A stretch of DNA of 64,000 bases from Anisus vortex (lineage: Eukaryota > Mollusca > Gastropoda > Planorbidae): assembly GCA_949126835.1 (NCBI GenBank), contig OX421497.1, positions 5,278,636 to 5,342,635 on the forward strand, in the 5' to 3' direction. Under the pieces are notes generated by a model that had not been told where the DNA came from, searched no databases, and was given only the letters and a program-made list of their open reading frames with translations. Shown one piece after another: positions 46,368 through 56,018 of the stretch (positions are counted from its first letter, which is position 1; every line of letters starts with the position of its first letter). A program made the translations under genes and the position numbers.

Positions 46368-46738
46368 AAACACAATTTTATTCCAACAAGTTGAAATTAT
46401 GAATATAACAGCAACACAGAATACAGGTACCAATATTATAGGATGAAACTTAATCAGTTGAGATTCTTCTATATCGTACTAAGCCGAAATAACGTATCTT
46501 TTAAGAAAGTGGTCAAGAACAGTCCTCACACAATCGCGCCCAAGCTAGAACTAACTAACGATCTCAAAACCCATTTGCGCGACGTATGACGCATTTTAAT
46601 GTTATGACGTAGTGTCTAGACATATACATGTTTTATTCCTAACACGGAAACATTTCGGGCTTAAGATTATTTCTTTTGAACTTTAATTAATAATAATAGA
46701 ACCAATATAATTATGGAAATAAAACTACTTTCGTAACA
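46368..46738 (-). repeat. 5' LTR of the minus-strand LTR element
   Basis: 371 bp beginning TGTTACGAAAGTAG on the minus strand. Contains tgacgcatttt and atgacgtag motifs. Confidence 0.92.
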
Positions 46739-47324
46739 ATATTAACATATTTTAAATAATTTATTTTACTTATATTGTCATTCAATAATTAAAATTAAAA
46801 ACATGTAAATCACATTATCAGATGTCATACTTTCAATTTTTTCATTTGTTCATACTTAGTGGTCCAAAGTTACCCCGAATTAGGTGAGAATTTTGGGGTA
46901 ACTTTGGCCACCCCCCTATTTTCCTTCTTAGGTTAAATAAAAACTTAAAAACTTCACATAAATTCTTAACCATTCCATTTCTTAATTTAAAAATTTAAAT
47001 ATTGATATACTTACTATATTGGATGTATGTGTATACTCCTTATTTTGACGTATACAAATCTGACATGCAAATGGTGGTCATCTTGAAACGATTCGCATTT
47101 AGCAAATAATGGAGAAGTGTAGCAACAAATGATCATTAAATATTTCTTTTACATTTAAGTTTCAAATTAGAAAGTTTGGTCTAGTTAAAAGAATTTAAAA
47201 AAGATTAAAAACATTAAAATAACAACTTTTTTCTTCCTGGTCCAAAGTTACCCCATTTGACAGTACACCTTTTGAGATTTATATATATATATATATATGA
47301 TATAATATGATGATGTGTATGATA

Positions 47325-48015
47325 TGATGTCATTTGCAATATCCGTGGCTTAGGTTTCTAGGTCACGTTACTATAGAAATAGAAGATATGGTGAGATAAA
47401 ATAACAAAATGTTTATTACCATGTCTATTTGTGACCGTTATTTTGTAAATGTTACGTACACAACTCTCAGGGAGATCACATTCATTACTAACACTCAATA
47501 AACAAACTGCTGGCTTGTAGTAAAATGATAACTAATATTTAATTCAGAATTCTCCAACAAGTTTATATACAAGATGAATTCAAATATACAACAGTTTCCA
47601 TAGCCTAGTCTATCACGTCTTGCCGCTACCAAATCTTAAGGTCGTCTAACGTTCTGTTCCAAATCTACGCTACATTCAATCTAACTCCTACGTCATTGTT
47701 TCTATCGTAAAACGTCACTCGTTTATTCCATACATTAACACCGGGTTAGAGATTATACAAATTATGTCTTACTAAAACAACGATATATATTTTAAATCCT
47801 CACACTATTTTACACCCAAAAATATAAGGAATTTGTTTCCATAAATTTTGAAATGTAACTGTGATACTAGTCCGTAGTAGTCCGTCCGCGAAGTAAACAA
47901 GATTTGAGGCTTTTATATTTTTTTCAATAGCTCTTGTGAAACATTGCACAGCCTGTCTTATTATTTACTTTTAAATATAGTTGTAGTAATAGTTTCTTAG
48001 ATAGAAATAGCAAAA
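47325..48015 (-). mobile_element. diverged copy of the 3947-4508 MITE, split by a solo LTR
   Basis: Read in reverse it matches the nested MITE: ccgtggcttaggttt near 47343, aaggaatttgtttccataaa near 47828, tgatactagtccgtagtagt near 47863 and caatagctcttgtgaaacat near 47926. The solo LTR at 47430-47804 interrupts it. Confidence 0.7.
47430..47804. mobile_element. 375-bp solo LTR with perfect 5-bp target duplication
   Basis: The segment starts TGTGACC and ends CCTCACA (TG...CA with a 5-bp inverted end TGTGA/TCACA). It is flanked by CTATT at 47425-47429 and 47805-47809. The uninterrupted MITE relative lacks it. Contains aataaa near 47500. No internal retrotransposon sequence remains, indicating LTR-LTR recombination. 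The sequence is not that of the other two LTR families in the window. Confidence 0.75.
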
Positions 48016-48202
48016 GTTTCAATAGAATCGGTAAGTAACTAAACTGTTTTATTTTAAATTAGGTCCAGAAAAAAAAAGCTATACGATCTTATTAAAGAGG
48101 CCAAATGATCTAATAAAAATGGTTTTATGTAAGAAACAACTGCTAAAGATTTTAAAAAAATGCAGACATATCTAAAACTATATGCTACTACTTGTTTTAC
48201 AG

Positions 48203-48269
48203 ACTGAATATCACTTAGTCGCAGATTACGACAAAAGAGTAGAATTTATGACTGGTTTTAAAGGCAAAG
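48203..48269 (+). CDS. XPNPEP2: Xaa-Pro aminopeptidase, exon 4
   Basis: Acceptor cttgttttacag, donor gcaaag|gtagga. The 67 bp encode TEYHLVADYDKRVEFMTGFK then GK, with one base over. It continues the aminopeptidase P block after DPHM (family pattern DAHMnEYIxxxDxRRaxiTGFtGSaG). The usual GSAG is here GKG. The preceding intron, 37834-48202 (10.4 kb), is largely transposon-derived. Confidence 0.9.
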
Positions 48270-48702
48270 GTAGGATGATTTTAAATCGCTTAATTTTACC
48301 AAAATCATAATTATTAAATGACAATAATAGTTTTACTTAAATGTGGTGAAATCTACTCGTCAAGTCCGAATATTTCGCCTTTCATTAATTTTGTGGGCAA
48401 ATAATAATTTATGTGCTCATAACTTTCTTTACCTGTTGCACCCTGCACCCTTACATAATTGGGGCCCCGTGATCGTACATAATAGATTTTTAGTGCCCCC
48501 TTATCCGTTACAAAATTATTTAGTTTCAGTCTTAACACAGTCACATGACAGTCACATGACAGTAACATGACATTTTTAAACACTATTTATAATGTGTTTT
48601 TTTATAATATCGTGTTTGTACATGTTAAAACTTGTTAAAGAAATGCAATAGTCAATAGTGTATTTACATTGTTTGTCTTGAACATGCATTAACAAATTTG
48701 AA

Positions 48703-48960
48703 TTAGTAAAGTACCCGTCGGACCAAATCGAAGCAGCGTTCACCTGTTTCAGTGGCCACGGTATACTATGGGATGTGTGGCCAGCACAATGCCCAGCCGC
48801 CTTTACTGTACCCCAACTAATGTCAGGTGCCCATCAGAGCTGGGTAGACTCAGGTAAAACCCCAGAGTTCAAGGGAAAAAGTCCTAGCGTTCACCAAGAG
48901 TCGAACCCAGGAACTTCGGAACGCAAGTCGAACGCGCTGCCGCTCGGGCACCGTGCCCCA
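48703..48960 (-). mobile_element. tRNA-derived SINE, best preserved copy
   Basis: The minus strand begins near 48960 with a tRNA-like head: gtgcccgagcggcagcgcg (A box) and, about 30 bp later, gggttcgactctt (B box). The body continues with the complement of cagagctgggtagactcagg and ends near gtcggacgggtactttac. It has both pol III boxes in the expected order and spacing. Other copies: 2998-3250, 28126-28392, 51291-51515. Confidence 0.83.
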
Positions 48961-48997
48961 TTAACAAATTTGAATAAACGGATCAAAATGTGCAAAA

Positions 48998-49400
48998 GCA
49001 GAATATATACAAATTATACAATATATACAAATTATACAATATATACAAATTATACAATATATACAAATTATACAATATATACAAATTATACAATAAATAC
49101 AAATTATACAATAAATACAAATTATACAATATATACAAATTATACAATATATACAAATTATACAATGTATACAAATTATACAATATATACAAATTATACA
49201 ATATATACAAATTATACAATATATACAAATTATACAATATCTACAAATTATACAATATATACAAATTATACAATATATACAAATTATACAATATATACAA
49301 ATTATACAATATATACAAATTATACAATATATACAAATTATACAATATATACAAATTATACAATATATACAAATTATACAATATATACAAATATAATATA
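48998..49400. repeat. 18-bp AT minisatellite, about 22 units
   Basis: Units of atatacaaattatacaat with rare aataaa, gtat and atct variants. Long open frames on both strands are artefacts. Confidence 0.96.
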
Positions 49401-49416
49401 TATATCATGAAAAGAT

Positions 49417-49760
49417 TATCTTATCTTATCTTATACATTACAGACGCTCCTTCTATAAAGAAGATTATTGCGTCCTACGCTCATCCGTGGTCCAAGTCTA
49501 GTCTTGCATTTTTATTAGTGTTTTAAATGATGTTAAGTTATTGGTTTTCCTGGTTTGTTCAGGCAACCCATTCCATGCCCGAATGCCACTCGAGAAGAAT
49601 GAGTACTTATATGCATTTGTTCTCGCATAAGGGACAAGGAAAGTGTTTTTGTCTTTATGTTTTTCTGAGCTTTGCAACAGATTGTTATTGTGTTGTATTT
49701 CTAAATTAGAGTTTAATGCCTTATGTATTATGTTTTAAGTACTCATTTTTAGTAATATAT
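49417..49760 (-). mobile_element. LINE family A 3' end (antisense), longest copy
   Basis: Begins with the tail ttatcttatcttatcttata. On the minus strand it encodes TNAYKYSFFSSGIRAWNGLP then EQTRKTNNLTSFKTLIKMQD. A 5' extension (acaaaaacactttcc) overlaps 7433-7530. It lies 17 bp after the AT minisatellite and within aminopeptidase intron 4. Confidence 0.8.
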
Positions 49761-50647
49761 GACAATTTTGTTTAAATCTATTGTGAGTAATTTCAAGCAG
49801 TCTTCTGCCTGATTATAAATATATATGTATATACTAGTGGTTATGCCCGTGAAAATGACGGAGAAACGAATGATTACAATGTGATTTGTTCAGAGAGCAA
49901 GAAAATAAAGACAATGTTACAATAAAAAATGGAGTGAAAACGTTTCTTTCGGTATTTAGTTCTTGTTATTTTTAATTGTTTCTGGTTGCCCTGACCCTGG
50001 CATATGCATAAGAATTTTTGCTGTCTGGTATTTAAAAGTAATCATTTATAACTTGTCCTTTATAATTTGTATCTGGTATTAAAAAGTAGCGAGCAGTTGC
50101 GTTGACTTGACTTTTTATTAATAATATTAAATTAACAATAATATATTATCAAAAAGAAAAAGAAAAACAAATACAAATTCCAAACAATAAAAAGTTAATA
50201 AAAAAATGTAGATAATAATATTTAAATACAATAAAATGCTTATTGTATCAATAAAACAGTATTGATAAGATTTCTTTCGGTATTTAGTTTTTGTTATTTT
50301 ATATTGTGTCCGGTCGCTCTGACCCTGGCATATACATACAAATTGTTGCTGTCAAGCTTCTGGTATTTAAAAAAGTAAACATTATATATCTTATCATTTT
50401 ATTAATAGAGTGTATACAGTCGCCTATTAAAGGATGTTCTCAATAGCGACGTAAATCCATTAAATAATTAAAACATTTGGTTACTTTTACTTAAAAAGGA
50501 TAATGCAAACATCTATAATGAAAAAAGAAATGACTTGATAGACATTACGGCATACGATAGTATTTTTTTAAAGTAAAAACTCTCCAAGCCAAATTGCGGT
50601 GCGTAACTTGAAAAAAAGCCACCCCATCTACCCCACCCCCACTTCAA
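49761..50647. other. intronic AT-rich repeats
   Basis: 49832-49890 repeats 28770-28835. A segment near 49940-50040 (tttctttcggtatttagttc) is partly repeated at 50270-50360. No gene. Confidence 0.5.
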
Positions 50648-50832
50648 CGGTCATTCATTGATGACACAACATTCATTGATGACACAACATTCATTGATGA
50701 CACAGCATTCACAGATGACATAGCATTCATTGATGACACACCATTCATTGATGACACAGCATTCACAGATGACATAGCATTCATTGATGACACACCATTC
50801 ACTGATGACACAACATTCATTGATGACACAAC
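50648..50832. repeat. 18-bp minisatellite, about 10 units
   Basis: Units of attcattgatgacacaaca with gcatt/cagatg variants alternate in a partly regular way. Confidence 0.93.
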
Positions 50833-51212
50833 ATTTATCAGGCTCCTATCGTACCGAAATACAACCCACAATGACACCTAGCCTACCTCTAGACAAGACT
50901 CTGTACCTGTTTTACCTCTACCACCAGTCATCACAGAAAATACTCTTCGCACAGTAGTGGTAGAAACAAACAAAATTGTTTTGCGTGTCATCTTTTAATT
51001 TCTTACACTCCACATGACAGTCTGGGCAAGAGTGTAATTCCCACCCCCTCCCTCTCCTTAAACGTTTGTGTATTTCAAAGTCCAGACAAAATTGTTAGCT
51101 ATCCTTTATCCAAGAAAAGTGAAGTGTTCAAAGATTTCAAGTTCATAGCATTATGGAATGCAAGCAAAAAAAAAAATTGGGATAAAGATATCATAACGAA
51201 AATAAAAATATC
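50833..51212. other. intronic sequence without recognised feature
   Basis: No coding exon or repeat was recognised. Confidence 0.4.
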
Positions 51213-51260
51213 TTAACCCTTCCCGTTTCAACCTACTTTCCCATGCATACCTTCAGTCCC
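51213..51260. mobile_element. truncated piggyBac-like MITE
   Basis: Starts TTAACCCTTCCCGT and matches the first 48 bp of 12913-12992 (ccatgcataccttcagtccc). The right half is missing. Confidence 0.55.
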
Positions 51261-51290
51261 AATATGAAATTTTCATCCATGATTTAATTA

Positions 51291-51515
51291 AGGACACAGT
51301 GGTCAAGCCAGCGCATTCGACTGTCTTAGCGAAGGTCCTTGGTGCGAATCCTTCTAAAGAATGCGGTTCCCTAGGAGAATGTGGAGTCTGAAGTAAAGGC
51401 AGCTGGACATTGTGCTGGCTACACAAATCCCGTAGAATGCCGTGGCCACAGAAACTGGTTTACACATCTAAACCGGCTTTATGGATCAGTTTGTTTCTAC
51501 TGGATACTTTATCTT
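51291..51515 (+). mobile_element. tRNA-derived SINE copy (sense)
   Basis: A-box region acagtggtcaagccagcgc and B box ggtgcgaatcc, then the body with gacattgtgctggctacaca and ccgtggccacagaaactggt, mirroring the three minus-strand copies. It ends about 80 bp before exon 5. Confidence 0.75.
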
Positions 51516-51595
51516 ACTATGATTTTCTATCCAGTAAAATCGCGTTTTTGTTTGAAGAAAATTAAATTTAACTGATGATGATATTTTTTTCCCAG

Positions 51596-51706
51596 GCTTT
51601 GCCTTTATTACAACGACGGAATCTGCATTATTCACAGAAAGAAGCTTTCGCCAAGAAGCAGACGATACTATGGATTGTAACTGGAGCTTGCTGTTTTGGA
51701 GTCAGG
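51596..51706 (+). CDS. XPNPEP2: Xaa-Pro aminopeptidase, exon 5
   Basis: Acceptor atttttttcccag, donor cagg|gtgatc, 36 codons with phase 1 at both ends. It contains FAFITTTESALFTERSFRQE then ADDTMDCNWSLLFWSQ. This aligns with the aminopeptidase P block (aVvTxxxAalWTDsRYfxQAexqMDcNWxL). The DCNW tetrapeptide is as in XPNPEP2, whereas XPNPEP1 has DSNW. The typical TDGRY/TDSRY is replaced by TERSF. The first frame here (51575-51826) is a different frame of this exon and is not coding. Confidence 0.92.
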
Positions 51707-52239
51707 GTGATCTTAGAGCTTTACAAATTATTAAACACACAATTAAATGAATGGATGACATGGTTAATATACATTTTTAGAATATTAAAACCTATTCCCA
51801 ACTCTCCGACAACATTAAAAAAATGAATTATAAATTCCAATATAACTCTCTTTATTTTGTTAACTACGGTAAATATAAATTTGTGTATAGAACTTATACG
51901 ACAAAGACAGTAAAAGTGATATGAAACATATTAATTTTAACTATGAAAATATTTTTCTTGGTGGAAAGATGAGAGGGGTAGGTTGCAGAGTTCTGGGATG
52001 TCATATTATCAAAAGGGCGTTTTTGTGTCAGGCTTGTTTGCACGTCATGTGATTATTTGGAAAAGAGAAGGGTTAAGAGCTGGCCAAAGATCACACATCA
52101 AGTGACGTCAAAAAATCATACATCAAGTGACGTCAATTATGAACAGCCCCTTAAATAAGACTACAACATACACAATTCTGTTTGCTAGTTGTTTTTTTTT
52201 CTATTACCGGTGTGTTTATCTCTCTTACTGCTAAACCAG

Positions 52240-52335
52240 GAGACAACGGATCGTCATCAATCAGCCAATGGTTTGCATCGGCAGTTTTACCAGAAAGGAA
52301 GTATGTCGGCATCGACGGCTTACTCATCACCAAAG
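52240..52335 (+). CDS. XPNPEP2: Xaa-Pro aminopeptidase, exon 6
   Basis: A long pyrimidine tract precedes aaaccag. The donor is aaag|gtagaa. 31 codons in phase 1: ISQWFASAVLPERKYVGIDG then LLITK, matching xxxWLxxxLPxGxrVGfDPxLis of aminopeptidase P. The preceding intron is 533 bp, the shortest found in this gene. Confidence 0.9.
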
Positions 52336-53027
52336 GTAGAATACATTCTAACTCGAAGTCACACGCGCACCTAGTGTAGAATCGGCGTAGGGAGCAGACT
52401 CCTCCCTGTCAGGTTGTGACAGGGATTGTGTGGCCAACAGAGTCCGTAAGGTTGCGCGCCTACTCAGAGTATGCATTTCTTTGGTCAATGGTGCTATCCC
52501 TATTGGCACTTTTCCCGTTCAACAGTTTGAGATAGTTGTTCTAGAGACATGAAAGTCTAACGAGTTCCTTGTTTTCTATTCGACGGTCTGAACGTTATTT
52601 ATATTTGCGGATAAACAACTCGTTATCTATCACATTTAGCACGTACACATACACAGGTGGGAAAATAATCCACAAGATGTGATATTCATGAAAAAGATCG
52701 TTTATTGAAACTTGATTTCTTTTGTTTCAAGTAGTATCACGAGTGAATTATTTCGCAACAATTAAATGTACATGGCACTTATAATACCGTCACTTACGAG
52801 ATATACATTCTGGAAATACAGAATTTAATTAGTACGACAATCCTAGAATTCAAACATCAAACGGTGAATCCAATAAATATAATAGATGCGTCACAGATAG
52901 AGAGTCCGCATAAAGGAAATAGATATAATATTTATAAATACTCCAATAACGTCAAAATAGATCCGCTCTCCCTATGGAGTGTAAAGTTGGCGAATATATT
53001 AAAATCGGTCGGAACCTTGATTAATCT
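52336..53027. other. aminopeptidase intron 6, left part
   Basis: No recognised element before the 83-bp tandem repeat. Confidence 0.4.
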
Positions 53028-53279
53028 GTGTTTTTCCCAGTTCATATCCTGTCCCAGGGTCAGTCTACAGTCACCACCCCCAAATGCCCGTCTCGTCCAA
53101 TAGAATCACTGTGTTTTTCCCAGTTCATATCCTGTCCCAGGGTCAGTCTACAGTCACCACCCCCAAATGCCCGTCTCGTCCAATAGAATCACTGTGTTTT
53201 TCCCAGTTCATATCCTGTCACAGGGTCAGTCTACAGTCACCACCCCCAAATGCCCGTCTCGTCCAATAGAATCACTGTG
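53028..53279. repeat. 83-bp tandem triplication in intron 6
   Basis: Three copies starting at 53028, 53111 and 53194 (gtgtttttcccagttcatat, then cctgtcccagggtcagtcta). Nearly identical, one c-to-a change in the third. Each unit contains tttcccag, a decoy acceptor-like sequence. Confidence 0.95.
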
Positions 53280-54043
53280 GGCGGGGGCTAGGTCACCTTG
53301 CCAAGGTGCGATAATAAACTTTTCGGGTCATTCAGGAGAAAAGGGGGGTGGGGTGTGGATTGGGAGTGTGAGGGGGGTGGATGAAGGCTCCGATCGTCGG
53401 TACATGTATGGGGATCAATGAACGCTCCGCCCCGTGCCATGTTGACACACCTTGACCAACCCTTGCAGTGTTGACTGTTTCTATATATTCCTTATAAAAC
53501 AAGACACGCTCGTTGTTATCGCGATTTGCGACCCTACCAACGCGGCTTATCATCTTTAAGGTCGAGGGGAAATCGGGGACGAGGTCTACAATCAACAATC
53601 AGGTATTTAAAGAAATAATGTTCGCGTTTTTTTTTTCGCGTGGCATATTAATAATTTACGTACCAATTAATTTCCTACTACTTAGTTCTCACTTTGTGAC
53701 ACCCCCTGGCGCAATGGTTTGGATAACGCGCCAAGAGGCAATTATGACAAATACCATTAAGTATAAATATATATAACTAGGAAAAAATGTTGTTATCCAC
53801 TAAAATTTAAATGTAAGTAAAGCAACAATTTCACCTTTGTTTTGCAATCGACTTAAAAATTAACCTTTTATATTAATCTTGCCTACACCACCCTTTCGAT
53901 CGTAGGCAACATTTACTTAATAAGGATGCTCGAGATAAAGTCATTTTATTCTAGAAAAAAATATGTTTTTTTTCTTTATTTTATAGTGTTGAAAACTAAA
54001 TTTATTATTACAGTAGTGACGCTAAAAATTCTTTTATTTTCAG
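53280..54043. other. intron 6, right part
   Basis: A G-rich segment (53280-53420) contains gtcaccttgccaaggtg. The remainder is AT-rich. No second exon was found here. Confidence 0.4.
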
Positions 54044-54199
54044 CATATTTCGAATGGTTTGAAAGTATATTGGCAGCCTTGCCAACTCCATTGGTGCTCA
54101 TTGAAGATATAGTTAATTATGTCGACAATACCTGGGATGAATTCAATAGGCCACAACAACCAGATAACCCAGTCAATGCGCTGGACTTAAAATTTGCAG
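54044..54199 (+). CDS. XPNPEP2: Xaa-Pro aminopeptidase, exon 7 (last in window)
   Basis: Acceptor cttttattttcag, donor ttgcag|gtttta. Two bases complete an Ala codon from exon 6. 51 codons follow, including YFEWFESILAALPTPLVLIE, IVNYVDNTWDEFNRPQQPDN and VNALDLKFA. This matches the end of the creatinase-like N domain (NLVDxvWxxxRPxxPxxpIxaLxxxfaGxsW). The next exon should start with the end of the Gly codon and xSW. It was not found before 64000, so the catalytic pita-bread domain with its metal ligands lies outside the window. Confidence 0.9.
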
Positions 54200-54884
54200 G
54201 TTTTAATATATATATATAAATGTGTCTCTTTCTGCTGCCCATCGGCATTTTCCTTTTACTTTGGTGCAGGCATACCATAGGTCCGAGGTTTGACTCCGGG
54301 TGTAAATTAGAATGTTCTCCCTAGTCTGGAGGATGATTCTTGAATATTTGTGTGTTTTGCGGCCGGTGGTATGGTGCTGTCGCCTCAGAAACTTGACTAT
54401 CAATGCTACACTGGCTCTTCGCTAGATTAACTTGGTCTAATAAGTATACTTACTTACTTAGTTATAAGGCGTAGAGTTTGACTGTTATAACTTTTACATG
54501 ATTATGTAGACAGCACAACGCTCAATTTTATTGTCAATATTATTTATACCGCTCGGTTCCCATCGACAATATTCTTCTCCAGCTCACGTAAACATGGTTC
54601 TATAGATATTCTCCACAGATATCTAAACTAAAAAAAAATTCTTCCTAATTTAGATCGAAATATTTAAATATTTAAAAAATCAGTTTTAACTATAGCACTT
54701 GGCATGATTAAAAATATATACCGTAACAATGGCATTTCTGAGTATTCAAACGACGCTGAGTAGGCTATAGAGGCGATGGAAGCCCTAAATATTGTTTCAT
54801 TAATAAGACTAATGTGACTACTTAGGCACTTTAAAGGGCACAAAATAGTAGGGAAAACGTCACGTTTGGGTTTGGTTAAGATGG
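54200..54884. other. intron 7, unassigned
   Basis: Near 54270-54300 gaggtttgactccgggtg resembles a pol III B box, so a decayed SINE is possible. Otherwise nothing. Confidence 0.35.
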
Positions 54885-54965
54885 GATAATAATAATAGTA
54901 ATAATAATAATAATAATAATATTTGTATAGCGCTGCCAACAAACATAATGTAAGCTCAGAGCGCA
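54885..54965 (-). mobile_element. LINE/SINE (ATT)n tail
   Basis: (taa)n followed by tatttgtatagcgctgccaa and gctcagagcgc is the antisense of a 3' end like that at 39480-39520. Confidence 0.55.
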
Positions 54966-55514
54966 TTTAACATACAACTAAAAACACGGACATTACTCTA
55001 GGCTAGGAGACAAAACTAACTGATGATATAAAACAAATATTAAAAAATCAAAAAAATGTAGCATTAACTGACCCAACCTATAAGTAAGACAGTAGGGGTC
55101 TAAAGTATGTTAAATATTAACTAAGGTAAATCTTGAAATAATGAGTTTTTAATCTTAAAGCTTGTAGCGATTTTATGTTATCTATACACTTATTAACGTC
55201 ACTTCAGAATGTCTGTATGGGAAACAATATGTATGTGGTATTCTCGCTCTCTCATTACATGTATGGGAATATATTTCACTCAATTGAGGCATTTGCTTAC
55301 CCCTATCACTATTGTTAATGCGATAGATTTTACATGTGAATAAAAGCAGAACATTTCTTCACGCCAGTGCCTTCTTTGACTTTACTTAGATCGATGTTCG
55401 TTGTTCTATATGGGAATTAGAAATATAGAAGAATCACTAACTCATCATTTGTCGATTAAGTATACATTTGTTTGACCATCAAGTTGCATCAAAGCACTAC
55501 AAATGTGACCACTA
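54966..55514. other. intronic sequence, no feature recognised
   Basis: AT-rich, no supported frame. Confidence 0.4.
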
Positions 55515-55740
55515 TTATCTTATCTTATTTTATACATTACAAACGCTCCTTCTATAAAGAAGATTATTGCGTCCTGCGCTTATCCGTGGTCCGAGTCTAG
55601 TCCTGCATTTTTATTAATGTTTTAAATGATGTTAATGGTTTTCCTGGTTTCTTCCTGTAACCCATTTCATGCCCAAATGCCACTCGGGAAGAAAGAGTAC
55701 TTCTATGTATTGGTCCTCGCATAGACATAACTAGCCAACA
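55515..55740 (-). mobile_element. LINE family A 3' end (antisense)
   Basis: ttatcttattttatacatta tail, then ataaagaagattattgcgtc. Ends after the antisense of the SFFP block. Confidence 0.76.
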
Positions 55741-55794
55741 GCAGAATGATAAGTTTTCTGGTTGTCTCCCCTTCCCCTTTTTTAAAGTTGCTTT

Positions 55795-55990
55795 AAAATA
55801 CAGTTTTTTTTTTCAAAACCGGATTTCGGTTCTATAAAACCGACTTAAAACCGTATTTCAGTTTCCCCCTCCCGCGCGCATTGTCACAAGTCACAGGCAT
55901 GAAAAGTTTTATAGGTATATTTGAAAAAATCGTTCAAACTTAATTAGTGTTAGCAAGGCATTTCAAGAATTGTTTTGTGCCAAGCCAACA
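55795..55990. mobile_element. AAAACCGG-type MITE, copy 2
   Basis: Matches 35660-35870 (ttcggttctataaaaccg and ttgaaaaaatcgttcaaact). Its right end is about 28 bp from the LTR at 56019. Confidence 0.6.
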
Positions 55991-56018
55991 TTTTTTTTTG
56001 AAACATTTCCATCAGAAC

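Larger units (their letters stand above)
41258..46738 (-). mobile_element. Gmr1-like Ty3/gypsy LTR retrotransposon, RT/RNase H deleted
   Basis: A 371-bp LTR occurs at both ends with only about five mismatches seen by eye, implying a recent insertion. On the minus strand the LTR begins TGTTACG. A purine tract (complement of 41629-41645) precedes the 3' LTR, and a TGG-starting candidate primer-binding site adjoins the 5' LTR. One coding region (46107 to 42556) has the order Gag, protease, integrase. The pre-RT linker follows, then a stop, and no RT or RNase H. About 0.9 kb of non-coding sequence fills the gap to the 3' LTR. A clean target duplication was not identified. Confidence 0.88.
40254..47263. 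mobile_element. mariner-like non-autonomous element split by an LTR retrotransposon
   Basis: The left end, ccggtgaaatggggtaactt, and the complement of the right end, ctgtcaaatggggtaacttt, are inverted repeats. Each is preceded by TA (40252-40253 and 47264-47265), as for Tc1/mariner target duplications. Similar words recur internally at 40430-40465 and 46858-46915. The LTR element at 41258-46738 lies inside, so the host element is about 1.5 kb. A minus-strand frame at 40586-40834 has no clear domain. Confidence 0.6.

Noticed and set aside
48895..48960. A tRNA gene on the minus strand
   Set aside because: A and B boxes are present, but the cloverleaf stems do not pair well by eye and the sequence continues as a dispersed repeat, so it is a SINE head.
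48775..49526. 178- and 211-codon frames rich in Tyr/Asn
   Set aside because: They run through a SINE into the 18-bp AT minisatellite and then a LINE tail. Not a protein gene.
51575..51826. 83-codon frame starting MMIFFSQALPLLQ as a separate gene
   Set aside because: It is another frame across exon 5 of the aminopeptidase and its flanking introns. The frame chosen for exon 5 is supported by the family alignment and splice phases.
53926..54219. 97-codon frame beginning MLEIKSFYSRKK as an independent gene
   Set aside because: Only 54044-54199 is coding (exon 7). The upstream part is intron that happens to stay open.
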